The notes: a model not told the origin generated them from the letters alone. Shown: positions 1-8,868, counted from the first letter of the stretch. The stretch is DNA of 64,000 nucleotides from Trebonia sp050013875 (GCA_050013875.1 JBEKEK010000007.1:1-64000); one strand, 5' to 3'. Translations and numbers: made by a program.

Positions 1-195
1 GTCACCGACAGCACCCTGAAAGAGCAGGTCATGCGCGCCTACCCGCGCGAGGTCCCCAAAGGCGCCCCGATGTTCGCCCGGGCCGGCATCACCACCAGCC
101 CCGACCCCGACGCCTTCGCCGCGGCCGCCGGCCACGTCGCGGTATTCCAGATCCGCCCAGCGCCGCCAGCGCGGCGAAACGAGGATGCGCCATGA
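1..195 (+). CDS. C-terminal end of an unidentified protein (5' truncated by the window)
   Basis: An open frame enters from the left edge and gives 64 residues before a TGA at 193-195. The end of the protein, with GHVAVFQIRP near its C terminus, weakly recalls the last strand of small split-barrel (PPOX/nitroreductase-like) flavin or F420 enzymes, but too little is visible to assign it. Its stop overlaps the ATG of the next gene (ATGA at 192-195), so the two are probably translationally coupled and in one operon. Confidence 0.6.
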   Translation, partial: VTDSTLKEQVMRAYPREVPKGAPMFARAGITTSPDPDAFAAAAGHVAVFQIRPAPPARRNEDAP

Positions 196-1031
196 CCGTT
201 CTGGTGACAGGTGCCCGGGGGGACGTCGGCGGGGCCGTGCTTGCGGGGCTGGCGGCGGCCGGGGAACCGGTGCGCGCGTCGAGCCGCGCCCCGCGGCCGG
301 GCGAGTTCCCCGGCGGTGTCGAGGTGGCGCGCCTTGACCTGGCCGACCCGGCGTCCTGGCCGGCCGCCCTGGCCGGCGCGCGCAAGGTGTTCCTCTACGC
401 GCATCCCGAAGGCGCGGCGGAATTCGCGGCGGCGGCGCGGAAGGCGGGCGTCGAGCACGTGGTACTCCTGTCCTCCAGCACGGTGCTCTCCCCGGACTCC
501 GAAGCCAACCCGATCGCAGCGCGGCACATCGCGGCGGAACGGGCGCTCGACGGGTCCGGGCTTGACCGCACCTTCGTCCGGCCGGGCTACTACGCCACGA
601 ACGCGCTGCGCTGGTGGCAGTCGATCCGTACCGGGCGTGTCCTCCGCACCGCGTTCCCCGAAGCGGTCACCTGCCCGGTCCACGAACGCGATATCGCCCA
701 GGTGGCGGTGCGGGCACTGCTGGACGACACGCACCGCGGCACCGCTCACCCCGTGCTCGGGGCAGGCCCGGTGACCGTGCGCGAGCAGGTCGCCGCGATC
801 GCCGCGGCGCTCGGCGAGCCCGTGCGGCTGGAGCAGGTGGACGTGGACACCTACCGCGCCCAGCTGCTCACGCAGCTGCCCGGGCCGATCGTCGAGCGCG
901 TCCTCCAGGACCACGGGAGCGTGCCACCGCCGCCCGCCGAGCTGGCCACCGACGCGGTGCCCGAGATCCTTGGCCGCCCCGCGCTGACGTTCGCCGCGTG
1001 GGCCCGCGACCACGCAGCCGACTTCCGCTAA
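192..1031 (+). CDS. NmrA/atypical-SDR NAD(P)-binding protein
   Basis: 279 aa. The N terminus has a Rossmann dinucleotide-binding motif TGARGDVGGAV (residues 6-16). The middle matches NmrA-like reductases: a strand ending in LLSSS, then IAARHIAAERAL and TFVRPGYYATNALRWW. No classical YxxxK pair is evident, which is normal for NmrA-like proteins; these are NAD(P)H sensors or quinone/azo reductases, so the substrate is open. The start ATG overlaps the stop of the upstream gene, and a GAGG motif lies 6-9 bases ahead. The length is typical for the family (about 280 aa). Confidence 0.85.
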   Translation: MTVLVTGARGDVGGAVLAGLAAAGEPVRASSRAPRPGEFPGGVEVARLDLADPASWPAALAGARKVFLYAHPEGAAEFAAAARKAGVEHVVLLSSSTVLSPDSEANPIAARHIAAERALDGSGLDRTFVRPGYYATNALRWWQSIRTGRVLRTAFPEAVTCPVHERDIAQVAVRALLDDTHRGTAHPVLGAGPVTVREQVAAIAAALGEPVRLEQVDVDTYRAQLLTQLPGPIVERVLQDHGSVPPPPAELATDAVPEILGRPALTFAAWARDHAADFR

Positions 1032-1206
1032 CCGCATGAACCACGTGAGTCAGCCGCCGAAACCCAAGGATCCCGCCGATTGCGCGGGGCGGACCTGCGC
1101 GTTAGCGACGATCGCCGCCTGCGGGTGGGGACGGCGTCCGGGATGACGGTCGCCTGATCGAAGGATAGATCGTCGGGTGAGCCGACCAGTGCCCTGCAGA
1201 TCATTA

Positions 1207-1395
1207 TTAAACGACCCGCTCGGGGCCGTTGTCGCAGCGCAGCACGGCTGGGTAGCCGCGGGTCAGTGCGAGGCGGTCCAGTTCGTCGATCAGGGCGTCG
1301 GCGGTGACGCTGCGCTCGGCCAGGCTGGTGAGGCACTCTGGGGTGTGTTCGTCGATGACCGGCACCAGCTTGACGATCCGGAGCGTGCCGTGACC
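1207..1395 (-). pseudogene. IS3-family transposase (integrase core) remnant
   Basis: Reading the minus strand from about 1395 gives roughly 63 residues that match the DDE integrase core of IS3-type transposases: KLVPVIDEHTPECL (first catalytic Asp region), then ALIDELDRLALTRGYP and RCDNGPE (second catalytic Asp in DNGPEF). The reading frame stops at once after this motif, and neither the upstream orfA nor the final Glu region is present, so this is an internal scrap. No terminal inverted repeats were found. On its 5' side it abuts the tail of an unrelated plus-strand oxidoreductase at about 1390-1400. Confidence 0.75.
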
Positions 1396-1593
1396 GGACT
1401 GTCCACTGAACTGAACATGCCCGTCGACGACCTGCTCGCCGCGCCGTTCCTGCTCGTGGGCTCGGACGACGAAATTCTCACAGCTATTCGCCAACGTCAG
1501 CAACGCTGGGGAATCAACCGCCTGGTGATTCGCGAAGCCGCCATCGACAAACTGGCTCCACTGCTACCACGCCTCCACGAAACGACCGAGTAG
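1396..1593 (+). pseudogene. C-terminal remnant of an LLM-class (F420-type) oxidoreductase
   Basis: About 65 residues ending at TAG 1591-1593 resemble the C terminus of luciferase-like F420-dependent oxidoreductases: LLVGSDDEI (typically LVGTPDEI), then a helix with RQQRWGI and VIREAAIDKLAPLLPRL. The barrel and cofactor-binding part (about 230 residues) is absent. The frame continues upstream through the antisense of the IS3 scrap, so no genuine start exists. This is what remains after insertion or deletion at about 1395. Confidence 0.7.
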
Positions 1594-1633
1594 GGTACAC
1601 AGAAGCCACGACGGTACTGGAGAGCATGACCAT

Positions 1634-2305
1634 ATGGCTGACACGATTCTGACGGAAAGCGAAGCGTCGCTGGCAGTTGAAGACCTCGGCTGGCGGTACC
1701 TCCTCGACTGCCTCACCACCGCTGTCACGGTCGGCTCTCTCTTCGACGCGTGCGAAGTCATCCGCGCTGCGGTCGACATCGCCGGCCCGCACGCGGACGA
1801 CCATCTGCGCCTGCGCGCGACCGCCGACCGGGTGGAACTCACGCTGGAGACACGTGGCAAATTCCGAGTGACTACGCAGGACGTTGATCTAGCCCGCTCT
1901 ATCACGAAGGCAGTTCGCGCGGCCGGTTACCAGACGGTCGCGCACCCTGCTCATCATTCGGTTCAGTCGCTTGCAATCGCGATCGATGCGATGGACATCT
2001 CCGCAGTGCGCCCGTTCTGGAAGGCGGTACTCGGGTATGACGAGGTCACTGCGCCCGCCGACCTAGTGGACCCGTCCGCTGGCGGTCCGTCTGTCTGGTT
2101 CCAGCAGATGGACGAACCGCGCACGCAGCGCAACAGGATTCATCTTGACCTGACTGTTCCGCACGACGATGCCGTCGCCCGAGTCGAAGCCGCCCTCGCG
2201 GCCGGCGGCCGGCTCGTCAGCGACGAGCGTGCGCGAGCATTCTGGACCTTGGCAGACCCCGAGGGCAATGAAGTCTGCGTGTGCACATGGCAGGACCGTG
2301 ACTGA
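1634..2305 (+). CDS. Pterin-carbinolamine-dehydratase-like / VOC (glyoxalase) fusion protein
   Basis: 223 aa with two parts. Residues about 10-100 have the look of a 4a-hydroxytetrahydrobiopterin dehydratase fold: a GW near the N terminus, a helix-strand segment DHLRLRATADRVELTLETRG and TTQDVDLARSITKAVRAAG, although the usual HHP active-site motif is degenerate (GPHADDHL). Residues about 110-220 are a vicinal-oxygen-chelate domain (FWKAVLGYDEV, IHLDLTV, then DPEGNEVCVCTW). This fused architecture is known in actinobacteria; dehydratase activity is doubtful here because the His pair is displaced. A GGAG lies about 12 bases before the ATG. It sits just after transposon debris but is itself intact. 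Confidence 0.75.
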   Translation: MADTILTESEASLAVEDLGWRYLLDCLTTAVTVGSLFDACEVIRAAVDIAGPHADDHLRLRATADRVELTLETRGKFRVTTQDVDLARSITKAVRAAGYQTVAHPAHHSVQSLAIAIDAMDISAVRPFWKAVLGYDEVTAPADLVDPSAGGPSVWFQQMDEPRTQRNRIHLDLTVPHDDAVARVEAALAAGGRLVSDERARAFWTLADPEGNEVCVCTWQDRD

Positions 2306-2722
2306 CGCGTCGCAGGCGGCAGAACGCGGGGACGACCTGGGGCCAGAAAACACCGGATCCATTGAACAGGAGAACTTGACAGGGTAGGCCGCCGCGCTCG
2401 CCCGCCAATCCTCGGTGCCGGGCGGCCTGACCGCGGCGGGCCATCCGCGGGGAATGCGCCGGGACTCGCGTTTCTCCACCATGCAGGCAATGATACGAAC
2501 CGGCGTTCTAGCGGCTCACTTGACTAGCTAGCGGCCAAACGGGCTTTTCGCAATCGAGGGTGTGGTCCCCGTCGAGGTGTTCGGCGCGTCGGTGACCGGA
2601 TAGGGGTCGAGGTCTCCCGAGGATGAAGGCTCCTACACGCTCATCTGGATGACCTCGAGCTGCCCGACGCTGCCGTCGTCGTGACGACACGGATGCTGCC
2701 CGGGCAGAGCAGCAGGCGCGGT
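2306..2722. other. Intergenic stretch, no gene supported
   Basis: Between two convergent VOC genes there are about 417 bases. Several open frames exist on both strands but none has family-like composition, a good ribosome-binding site or a recognisable motif. No strong hairpin was noticed. It may hold eroded sequence. Confidence 0.5.
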
Positions 2723-3112
2723 TCAGGTGGTTTCGGGCTGCACGAGACAGAACGGGTGTCCGGCCGGGTCGGCGTAGACCCGGTAGGTTTCGTCCTCGAG
2801 CACGACACGTTCCCCGAGCGGAACCGCGCCCAAGGCGCGCACCCGCTGCTCGGCGATCTCGAGGTCGTCGACCCGCACATCCAGGTGAAGCTGCTGCGGT
2901 GGCCCGTGGTCCGGCCAGCCGGGCGGACGGTAATCGGCGATCTGCTGGAACACCAGGCGTCGTCGGCCGTCGGAGGGGTCCGCGATGTCGACGAAGTCGG
3001 CGTTCTCCTGCACCCGCTCCCAGCCGAGGACGGCCGCCCAGAACCGGGCGGAGATGTCGGCGTCCGGGCAGTCCACGACGATGTTCATCAGCTGGCCGAC
3101 AGGGGTGTCCAT
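2723..3112 (-). CDS. VOC family protein (glyoxalase-like)
   Basis: 129 aa, a single vicinal-oxygen-chelate domain of the Glyoxalase_6 type: an N-terminal strand LMNIVVDCPD, helix ARFWAAVLGWERV, strand LVFQQI, then LHLDVRVDDLEIAEQRVRALGA and a last strand VYADPAGHPFCLV. Proteins of this kind bind a metal through His/Glu residues on the paired beta-alpha-beta-beta-beta units; substrates are very varied and cannot be read from sequence. It is probably monocistronic, because a strong terminator hairpin lies between it and the larger minus-strand gene upstream. Confidence 0.85.
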   Translation of the reverse strand: MDTPVGQLMNIVVDCPDADISARFWAAVLGWERVQENADFVDIADPSDGRRRLVFQQIADYRPPGWPDHGPPQQLHLDVRVDDLEIAEQRVRALGAVPLGERVVLEDETYRVYADPAGHPFCLVQPETT

Positions 3113-3263
3113 CAGGCGGGATCGTAGCAGGAATCAGGCTGGTTCGAGGGTTTCAGGGCCGCCAAACGGGCGGGCCGGCGGCTGTGCAGCCTGTCGCGCC
3201 GCCCCGTCCGGTCACATAGAGCAAGTGCCGCAAAGCTCTGCAAGTCGGTCAGGCACGATGGGC

Positions 3264-3293
3264 GACGGCCCGCCGGATGTCCGGCGGGCCGTC
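3264..3293 (-). terminator. Perfect 13-bp GC-rich hairpin
   Basis: The arms at 3264-3276 and 3281-3293 are exact reverse complements with a 4-base loop (ATGT). It lies 38 bases beyond the stop of the 948-aa phosphoesterase gene on the minus strand, the right place for an intrinsic terminator of that operon. There is no long T tract, as is common in high-GC actinobacteria. Confidence 0.75.
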
Positions 3294-3330
3294 GTGTTGC
3301 GATGCTGTTCCGTTGATGTCCGCAGGCTCG

Positions 3331-6177
3331 TCAGTACGAGTCGTCCGGGCTCGGGAGGTAGGCACCGGGCACCTGCGATGGAGCGTAGACCTTCGAGTCT
3401 CCCGGGTAGGGCACCTTCCAGCCGTGGGCCTGGTACCACGTGTACCGGTTCATCTGCTCGAAGTTGGCGTAGTCGGGGACCGCGCCGTTGCCCATGGTGT
3501 GCTGCGACTTCAGCCACGTCGCCCACTGCGCGGCGATCGAGGTCATGTTCGCCGGCACCGCGGTCTTGGCGGCCTCCGCCTTGTTCAACGCCGCCGCCGC
3601 TGCGCCGGTCAGGCCCAGGGTGTCCAGTCCACAGGCCGGCACGGTGGCGATGCCCTCGGTGAGCGGAATCTGGTTCGGCACCGCGTTAAAGGGTGTGTAG
3701 TTGGGCCTGTTGGTGAAGGCGTCGTACATGGGCGTGGCAGCGGCGACCTTCTCGTTCAGCGGCTGCGCGCCGAGGATCTGCTCGATCGTCCGGACGATCG
3801 ACAGCTGCGAGTAGTAGGTGTCGATCACCTTGCCGTGCTGGGCCCAGGGGCTGATGACCTGGACCGGGGCGCGGTGGCCGTCGACGTGGTCGGCGCCGTC
3901 CTGACTGTCGTCCTCGACGACGAAGATGGCGGAGTCCTTCCAGTACTTGCTGTGCGAGATCGTGTCGACGATCTCACCCGTGGCGAGGTCGTTGTCGGCG
4001 ACCCCGGCCTCAGAATCCGCCGGCCCGCCGGTGTGGTCGCTGGACAGCCAGATCATGTTGAAGTTGGCCGGGCCTTTTTGCTCGAAGTTCTGCTTCCAGA
4101 TCTCGTAGCGGTAGATGTCCGGGATCGAGAGGTCGAAGGGCGGGGACAGCGGGTCGGCGATTGCGTTAAGCGACGGGATCGCCGAGCCGTAATTGCCCTT
4201 CAGGCCCGCAGCGGTCAGCTGGGCCGGGTCACCGCCCGCCATAACGCTCTTGGTCGCGCAGTAGTACTGCTGCCAGGTACCGGACGGCTTGCCCTCCATG
4301 TACTCGAACTCGCCGTAGTTCCTGGCCGTCGCGCCGGCTGACTCGACCGCGGTCCACAGGAAGCCCGAGCGCTGGTGGCCAAGCACGTCCTCTTCGGTGT
4401 CATAGGTGCGCTGGTACTCACCCGCGTCCGACTCGCTGTACTCGGGGTTGTCGCCCTGCATCATCCAGTTGTGGCCCTCGGAAGAGTTGGTGCCGACGTC
4501 GTACACGTTGTCGTAGTCACCGAACTGCCTGGCCAGCGCGTGCTGATTCGGCGTGGTCGCCGCGCCGAACTGCGTGAGCGACGGGTCGCCGTTGCCCTCG
4601 CCCAGGTCGCCGAGCACCTGGTCGTAGGTCCGGTTCTCCTTCACGATCAAGAAGACGTGCTTGATCGTGGACGGGTCACCGATGCGCATCGGGACCGGAA
4701 CCGGATCCGCCCTGCGGCCGTCAGCCTCCTGGACGGAGTGCCTGGTCCAGCCGTTTTGCGCGAAGACCTCCACGGTGTAGCGCGCGATGTCCCGATCGCT
4801 CGGAAGGGTGAAGCGGGTCAGGGACGCGGTCGTGCTGTGGGTGTCGTGGCCGGTCACGGGGACGGTTCCCTGCCCCTTATAGGTCGTGAGGGCGGGGCCG
4901 CGCGCGTCGATGCCGCGGGTGTTGGTGACGACGATCTGGTGGCCCACGGTCGCAATGGTCGCCGGATAGTAGTCGGTCGGCAGCAGGCCGAGGTAGCTCA
5001 CGGGGTCCTCAGGCGTGCCGTCGTACTGGTAGACCGCGACGGCGTTGGCCCGCCCCAAGGTGACCAGCAGGTGACCGTCCGAGGTTAGGGCGATGCTGTC
5101 GGGCTGGTACCCGACCGAGGACTCCGGCCACGGCTTGGTCTCGATCGTCTGCACGACCTTGTCCTTCGTCGTGTCGATGGCCGAGACGGTGTCGCTGTTC
5201 GTGTTGGCGACGAACAACGCGTTGCCGCTGACATACATCGCGGTCGGGTGCAGGCCGACAGCGATCGATCCGACCGGCGCGGACGGGTCCGCGGTGTCGA
5301 TGACGCTGACCTCCCCGGTCGTCGACGTGCCCAGGTACCCGTTGGCGGGTACCGGCGTGCCATAGGAGTCCATGGTCGTGTCGCCGGGCTGGGCTTGGCG
5401 GCCGCCCTCGTCGCTCACGTAGAGCTTGCCGCCCGCGAAGGCGAGCTCACGAGGGGCGATGCCGACGTTCCACGTGTGCTCGACCGCACCGGTGTCCGGG
5501 TCGAGCGCCACGACCGTGTTCTGCCCGTTGAGCGCGGCGTACAGAGTGGACCCGTCGGGCGAGTACGTGGTCTGGCCCACCAGCGCGGAGTTGGGCGTCG
5601 GAGTCCGGCTGTTACCCGAAAGGTGGCTGCCCACCGTCGGGAGCGCGAAGCGGGTCGGCGTACCGAGGGTGCCGTCGGGGTTGACCGGGAACCGGGTCAG
5701 GGCGTCCTGCTCGGGAAGCCAGAGGAACTTGCCGTCCGGCGAGTACGTCGGGCCCTCCTGTCCGACAGTGCCGTCAGACAGGGTCTGGTTGACCCCGGTG
5801 GCGGTGCCGACCGTCCAGATGAGCTTGTAGCTCGACAGGTCGAAGATCTGCAGCACCACCGACTTGTCGGTGCTGGTCGCCGCGAGGAATCGCCCGTCCG
5901 GGCTGACCGTCGAGCCCATGAACTTGCCGAACTGGGTAAGCAGCCGGTCGCCGATCGGGTTGATGATCTGGTCGTCGGAGACCTGGATTCCGTTGGGGTA
6001 CTGCGTGCCGACCTGGTTGTCGCCGAACCCCACCGTCGAGCCGTAGGCGGCCATTCCCCCGCCGACGGCGAGGATCGCTGCTGTGCCGGCTACAACGATG
6101 CGGAGTCGGCGGCCGACCCATTTCGGGAAGCCGAGACGGACTTTCGAGACTTCTCGCCGTCGTCGCGTGACTTGCAT
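3331..6177 (-). CDS. Secreted YncE-type beta-propeller / alkaline-phosphatase-family phosphoesterase
   Basis: 948 aa. After a basic N terminus comes one hydrophobic segment (about residues 27-45), a signal peptide or anchor. Residues about 65-450 are YncE-like propeller blades with repeats such as TVSPDGRFLAA, TYSPDGSTLYAAL and GLHPTAMYVSGNALFVANTNSDTVSAID. Residues about 500-800 are a phosphoesterase/phospholipase C-like domain: KHVFLIVKENRTYDQVLGDL near its start, SSEGHNWMMQGD, and the metal-site segment VVEDDSQDGADHVDGHR. Such proteins are exported and may hydrolyse phosphodiester or phosphomonoester substrates at the cell surface; the substrate is unknown. A GAAGGGA ribosome site precedes the ATG, and only 12 bases separate it from the upstream permease gene, so it belongs to the ABC-transporter operon. 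Confidence 0.9.
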   Translation of the reverse strand: MQVTRRRREVSKVRLGFPKWVGRRLRIVVAGTAAILAVGGGMAAYGSTVGFGDNQVGTQYPNGIQVSDDQIINPIGDRLLTQFGKFMGSTVSPDGRFLAATSTDKSVVLQIFDLSSYKLIWTVGTATGVNQTLSDGTVGQEGPTYSPDGKFLWLPEQDALTRFPVNPDGTLGTPTRFALPTVGSHLSGNSRTPTPNSALVGQTTYSPDGSTLYAALNGQNTVVALDPDTGAVEHTWNVGIAPRELAFAGGKLYVSDEGGRQAQPGDTTMDSYGTPVPANGYLGTSTTGEVSVIDTADPSAPVGSIAVGLHPTAMYVSGNALFVANTNSDTVSAIDTTKDKVVQTIETKPWPESSVGYQPDSIALTSDGHLLVTLGRANAVAVYQYDGTPEDPVSYLGLLPTDYYPATIATVGHQIVVTNTRGIDARGPALTTYKGQGTVPVTGHDTHSTTASLTRFTLPSDRDIARYTVEVFAQNGWTRHSVQEADGRRADPVPVPMRIGDPSTIKHVFLIVKENRTYDQVLGDLGEGNGDPSLTQFGAATTPNQHALARQFGDYDNVYDVGTNSSEGHNWMMQGDNPEYSESDAGEYQRTYDTEEDVLGHQRSGFLWTAVESAGATARNYGEFEYMEGKPSGTWQQYYCATKSVMAGGDPAQLTAAGLKGNYGSAIPSLNAIADPLSPPFDLSIPDIYRYEIWKQNFEQKGPANFNMIWLSSDHTGGPADSEAGVADNDLATGEIVDTISHSKYWKDSAIFVVEDDSQDGADHVDGHRAPVQVISPWAQHGKVIDTYYSQLSIVRTIEQILGAQPLNEKVAAATPMYDAFTNRPNYTPFNAVPNQIPLTEGIATVPACGLDTLGLTGAAAAALNKAEAAKTAVPANMTSIAAQWATWLKSQHTMGNGAVPDYANFEQMNRYTWYQAHGWKVPYPGDSKVYAPSQVPGAYLPSPDDSY

Positions 6178-6189
6178 GCCTTATCCCTT

Positions 6190-7548
6190 CTATGCGGGGG
6201 CCAGCAGATCGACGAGGCCGTCGAACTGCCATAGCGGGTTCGGTGCGTCCCCGTACGGGGCGCGCAGCACGAAGTAGCCGTTCACTTGATTCGGTCCGTC
6301 GCCGTCGGCGACGTACCGTCCGTTCGCGCTGACGTCAAGCTGGTAGACGGCCTGTCCGACCGCATCGTTGACGCCAGGGAGATGCCAGGTGACGGTGCAG
6401 CGCCAGTCGTTTCCTGGCCCGTCCTGGGCGACCAGGTCGGACCCCTTGGTGCAGGCCGCCGTGGTCCGCAGCTGCGCCGCGGTGTAACTCAGGTGGTATA
6501 GCTCCTGGCTCTGCAGCACGTAAAAGTGCCCGAACGACGTTGCGAGCGACTGCTGCAGCTTGTCGGCGTCGATCCCGGAGCCCGTGGCCCCGGTCGCGGC
6601 GGCCACCACCCCCGCCGAAAGCGCCCACACGGCCAGCAGCGGCAGGATTCCCAGGGTGATCGCGCGCCGCACCGAGCCGTCGTTCGCCGGGCTGGTGAAG
6701 TCGCGCCGCATGAAGATCACGTATGCGAGCGCGGTCGCGGTGGCGGCCCACGCCAGGCTCACGGCGATGCCCGCGATGAGCGAGTGGAGCTGCGGCGGGC
6801 TGGTGAACAGGCCGTTCCAGGAGAGGAACGCGAAGCTGGGCAGTGCCACCCGGACGGCGGCCGGCATCGGCAGCACCTGGGACGCCAGCTGCATTCCGAG
6901 GCCGCCGAAGGCGGGTAGCAGCAGGGCGAACGGGGACCGCCCGAAGATGACGGAGGCGAGCAGCCCGATCGCGGCGAAGGCAAGGATCGGGGCGAGCACG
7001 CAGAGCCAGGCGAGCAGGAGCTTTCCGGCGGCGTCAGCCGGCGACAGCGGGTGGCCGTCGAGGCCGGCCAGCGGCCGGCTGCCGACCACCAGCCCGCCTA
7101 CGATGCCGGAGACCGCCAGCCCGGGCACGCATATCAGGAGGACGGTGAGGCTCGCCAGCGACTTGGCGATGAAGATCCGCCGCGGCGAGCGCACCGCCAC
7201 GAGCAGGTGGCGCCAGGTGCCGAGCCGATCCTCGGAGGAGAACACGTCACCGGCGACGACCGAGGTGAGCAGCGGGAAGAACCAGCTGCCTGCGAAAGCC
7301 AGCACCACCAGCGCCCCGGCCCAGCCCGTTGCATGCATCTCGCGGCCGAACAGGGTGTCAGCCGGAAGCGTGCTCTGCCCGCTCACGACGACGATGGTGA
7401 CCGCCGGCCCGATCCAGCACAAACCGATCAGGATGCGTACCCGCCACTGTGCCAGCTGCTTGACAAGCTCGAAGCGGTACCCGCGCGCCACCGAGACAGT
7501 GCGGGGCGCCAGCAATTCGCTGGGGGCGGTCGTCGCGGTCACGGTCAT
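6190..7548 (-). CDS. ABC transporter permease with an extracytoplasmic C-terminal domain
   Basis: 452 aa. About six hydrophobic segments occupy residues 30-300, for example ILIGLCWIGPAVTIVVV, WAGALVVLAFAGSWFF, LLICVPGLAVSGIVGGLVV and ILPLLAVWALSAGVVAA. An ABC2-type feature is the cytoplasmic loop DVFSSEDRLGTWRHLLVAVRSPRRIFIAKSL, as in export permeases of the ABC-2 class. The last 140 residues look extracytoplasmic (IDADKLQQSLATSFGHFYVL up to VLRAPYGDAPNPLWQFDGLV). Its ATG overlaps the stop of the ATPase gene by 4 bases (ATGA), and the phosphoesterase gene follows after 12 bases, so all three should be co-transcribed. Confidence 0.88.
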   Translation of the reverse strand: MTVTATTAPSELLAPRTVSVARGYRFELVKQLAQWRVRILIGLCWIGPAVTIVVVSGQSTLPADTLFGREMHATGWAGALVVLAFAGSWFFPLLTSVVAGDVFSSEDRLGTWRHLLVAVRSPRRIFIAKSLASLTVLLICVPGLAVSGIVGGLVVGSRPLAGLDGHPLSPADAAGKLLLAWLCVLAPILAFAAIGLLASVIFGRSPFALLLPAFGGLGMQLASQVLPMPAAVRVALPSFAFLSWNGLFTSPPQLHSLIAGIAVSLAWAATATALAYVIFMRRDFTSPANDGSVRRAITLGILPLLAVWALSAGVVAAATGATGSGIDADKLQQSLATSFGHFYVLQSQELYHLSYTAAQLRTTAACTKGSDLVAQDGPGNDWRCTVTWHLPGVNDAVGQAVYQLDVSANGRYVADGDGPNQVNGYFVLRAPYGDAPNPLWQFDGLVDLLAPA

Positions 7549-8510
7549 CGGCTGGCCTCCTGCGCATGCTGTTCAGTGAGGGCGAGGAACGCGGACTCAA
7601 GCGACGAGACGACGGGCGTAAGCTCGCGCAGCGCGATGCCCGCGTGAACAAGCCGTGGCACCAGTTCATCGAGGCCGGACACCAGTGCGCGCACCACGAG
7701 CACCTCGCGGTCCGGCTGCCCCCCGGCGGTGTCGAGCACCTCGATCCCGCCCGTGTCGGCGGCCACCTGGCGGGCCGCTTCGATGTCGGAGGTCACCAGC
7801 CGGTAGTCGAGTTCACCATTCCGGTCGGCCAGCTTGCCCAACGGCCCGGAGAAGACGACCCGCCCGACCGCGAGAATGGTGATGTCCGAGCACAGCGCCT
7901 CAAGGTCATCCATCCGGTGACTTGAGAGCACCACGGCGGTCCCGTCCGCCGCGAGCCGGGCCAGGGTTTCATGCACGTGCCTCTTGCCCGCCGGGTCGAG
8001 CCCGTTGGCAGGCTCGTCGAGCACGAGCAGACGCGGCATGGTAACCAGCGCGGCGGCGAGCCCGAGCCGCTGGCGCATTCCGAGAGAGAAGCCGCGTACC
8101 CTGTCGTCCGCCACGTCGGCGAGCCCGACCTGTTCAAGGAGGTCGCCGATATCTGCCGTGGGAGCACCGGGCGCGCGGAGACCGGCCAGCACGGCAAGGT
8201 TCTTGCGGGCCGTCAGCGCGGGGTACAGGCCGGGGGCGTCGACGAAGCCGGAAACATCGTCGGGCGCCGCGAGCGCTCGCCCGACCGGCGATCCCAGGAC
8301 CTCCAGACTGCCGCGGTCGGCGACGGCCAGGCCCAGCAGAAGGCCGAGCAGCGTCGTCTTCCCCGCTCCGTTCGGGCCGACGATCCCGTGGATCTGCCCG
8401 GGCGCGACGTCAAGATCGACACTGTCGAGCGCGACGACATCACCGAAGAATTTCGTGAGCCCGCGAGCCCGCACCGCACCGGAACTGCTCGTAACTTCTT
8501 CAGTCCGCAC
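7545..8510 (-). CDS. ABC transporter ATP-binding protein
   Basis: 321 aa, a complete nucleotide-binding domain. It has Walker A GPNGAGKTT (about residue 44), the signature FSLGMRQRLGLA, in which LSGGQ is modified as in many ABC-2 exporters, Walker B LLVLDEPANGLDP and the switch His in LSSHRMDDLE. The last 90 residues form the small extra domain usual in this class. It starts with GTG at 8508-8510, with GAAGG about 9 bases ahead. It is the first gene of the operon with the permease and the secreted phosphoesterase, so the operon may export a lipid, peptide or drug, or act on the cell envelope. Confidence 0.92.
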   Translation of the reverse strand: MRTEEVTSSSGAVRARGLTKFFGDVVALDSVDLDVAPGQIHGIVGPNGAGKTTLLGLLLGLAVADRGSLEVLGSPVGRALAAPDDVSGFVDAPGLYPALTARKNLAVLAGLRAPGAPTADIGDLLEQVGLADVADDRVRGFSLGMRQRLGLAAALVTMPRLLVLDEPANGLDPAGKRHVHETLARLAADGTAVVLSSHRMDDLEALCSDITILAVGRVVFSGPLGKLADRNGELDYRLVTSDIEAARQVAADTGGIEVLDTAGGQPDREVLVVRALVSGLDELVPRLVHAGIALRELTPVVSSLESAFLALTEQHAQEASR

Positions 8511-8868
8511 ACAGCCAACCTTCAGGACACACCTGACATGTGGGTTGATGGTCGTTTAAGTTCGGGTAAACGTTAGGCATCTGGGTTATTTTGACCATAA
8601 AGGTTAAGCGGTCTCGAGGTTCCAGTCCCTGGCCTAACGACGCCCAGACCGACGAGGGCGCAGCAGCAAAGACCTCCCGTCGCAGCGGCATCCAGCGAAC
8701 TGATCGCTGTGGCTGACGTCATGGCATCGTTGCTGGTCAAGCGCGTGTTGCGAACGAGCGTGCTTCTCATCACGTCGCGGCACGCTTGGCAGACGGTCTC
8801 GACGTGGAGTGACGTTGCCGCTTGAGGCGGCTCGTCAGGATGTCGGTGGCGGCCCCGCTGCCCAGCTA
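8511..8868. other. Upstream region of the ABC operon, otherwise empty
   Basis: About 360 bases between the ATPase start and the remnants that follow. The first 90 bases are less GC-rich than the surroundings (around 8545-8615) and probably contain the minus-strand promoter. No open frame here has a convincing start site or a recognisable motif. Confidence 0.45.

Noticed and set aside
3277..6234. Long plus-strand open frames of up to 354 codons (also 4375-5088)
   Set aside because: They are antisense to the 948-aa propeller/phosphoesterase gene, rich in Arg/Gly/Val as expected from high-GC third-position bias, and have no family-like motifs.
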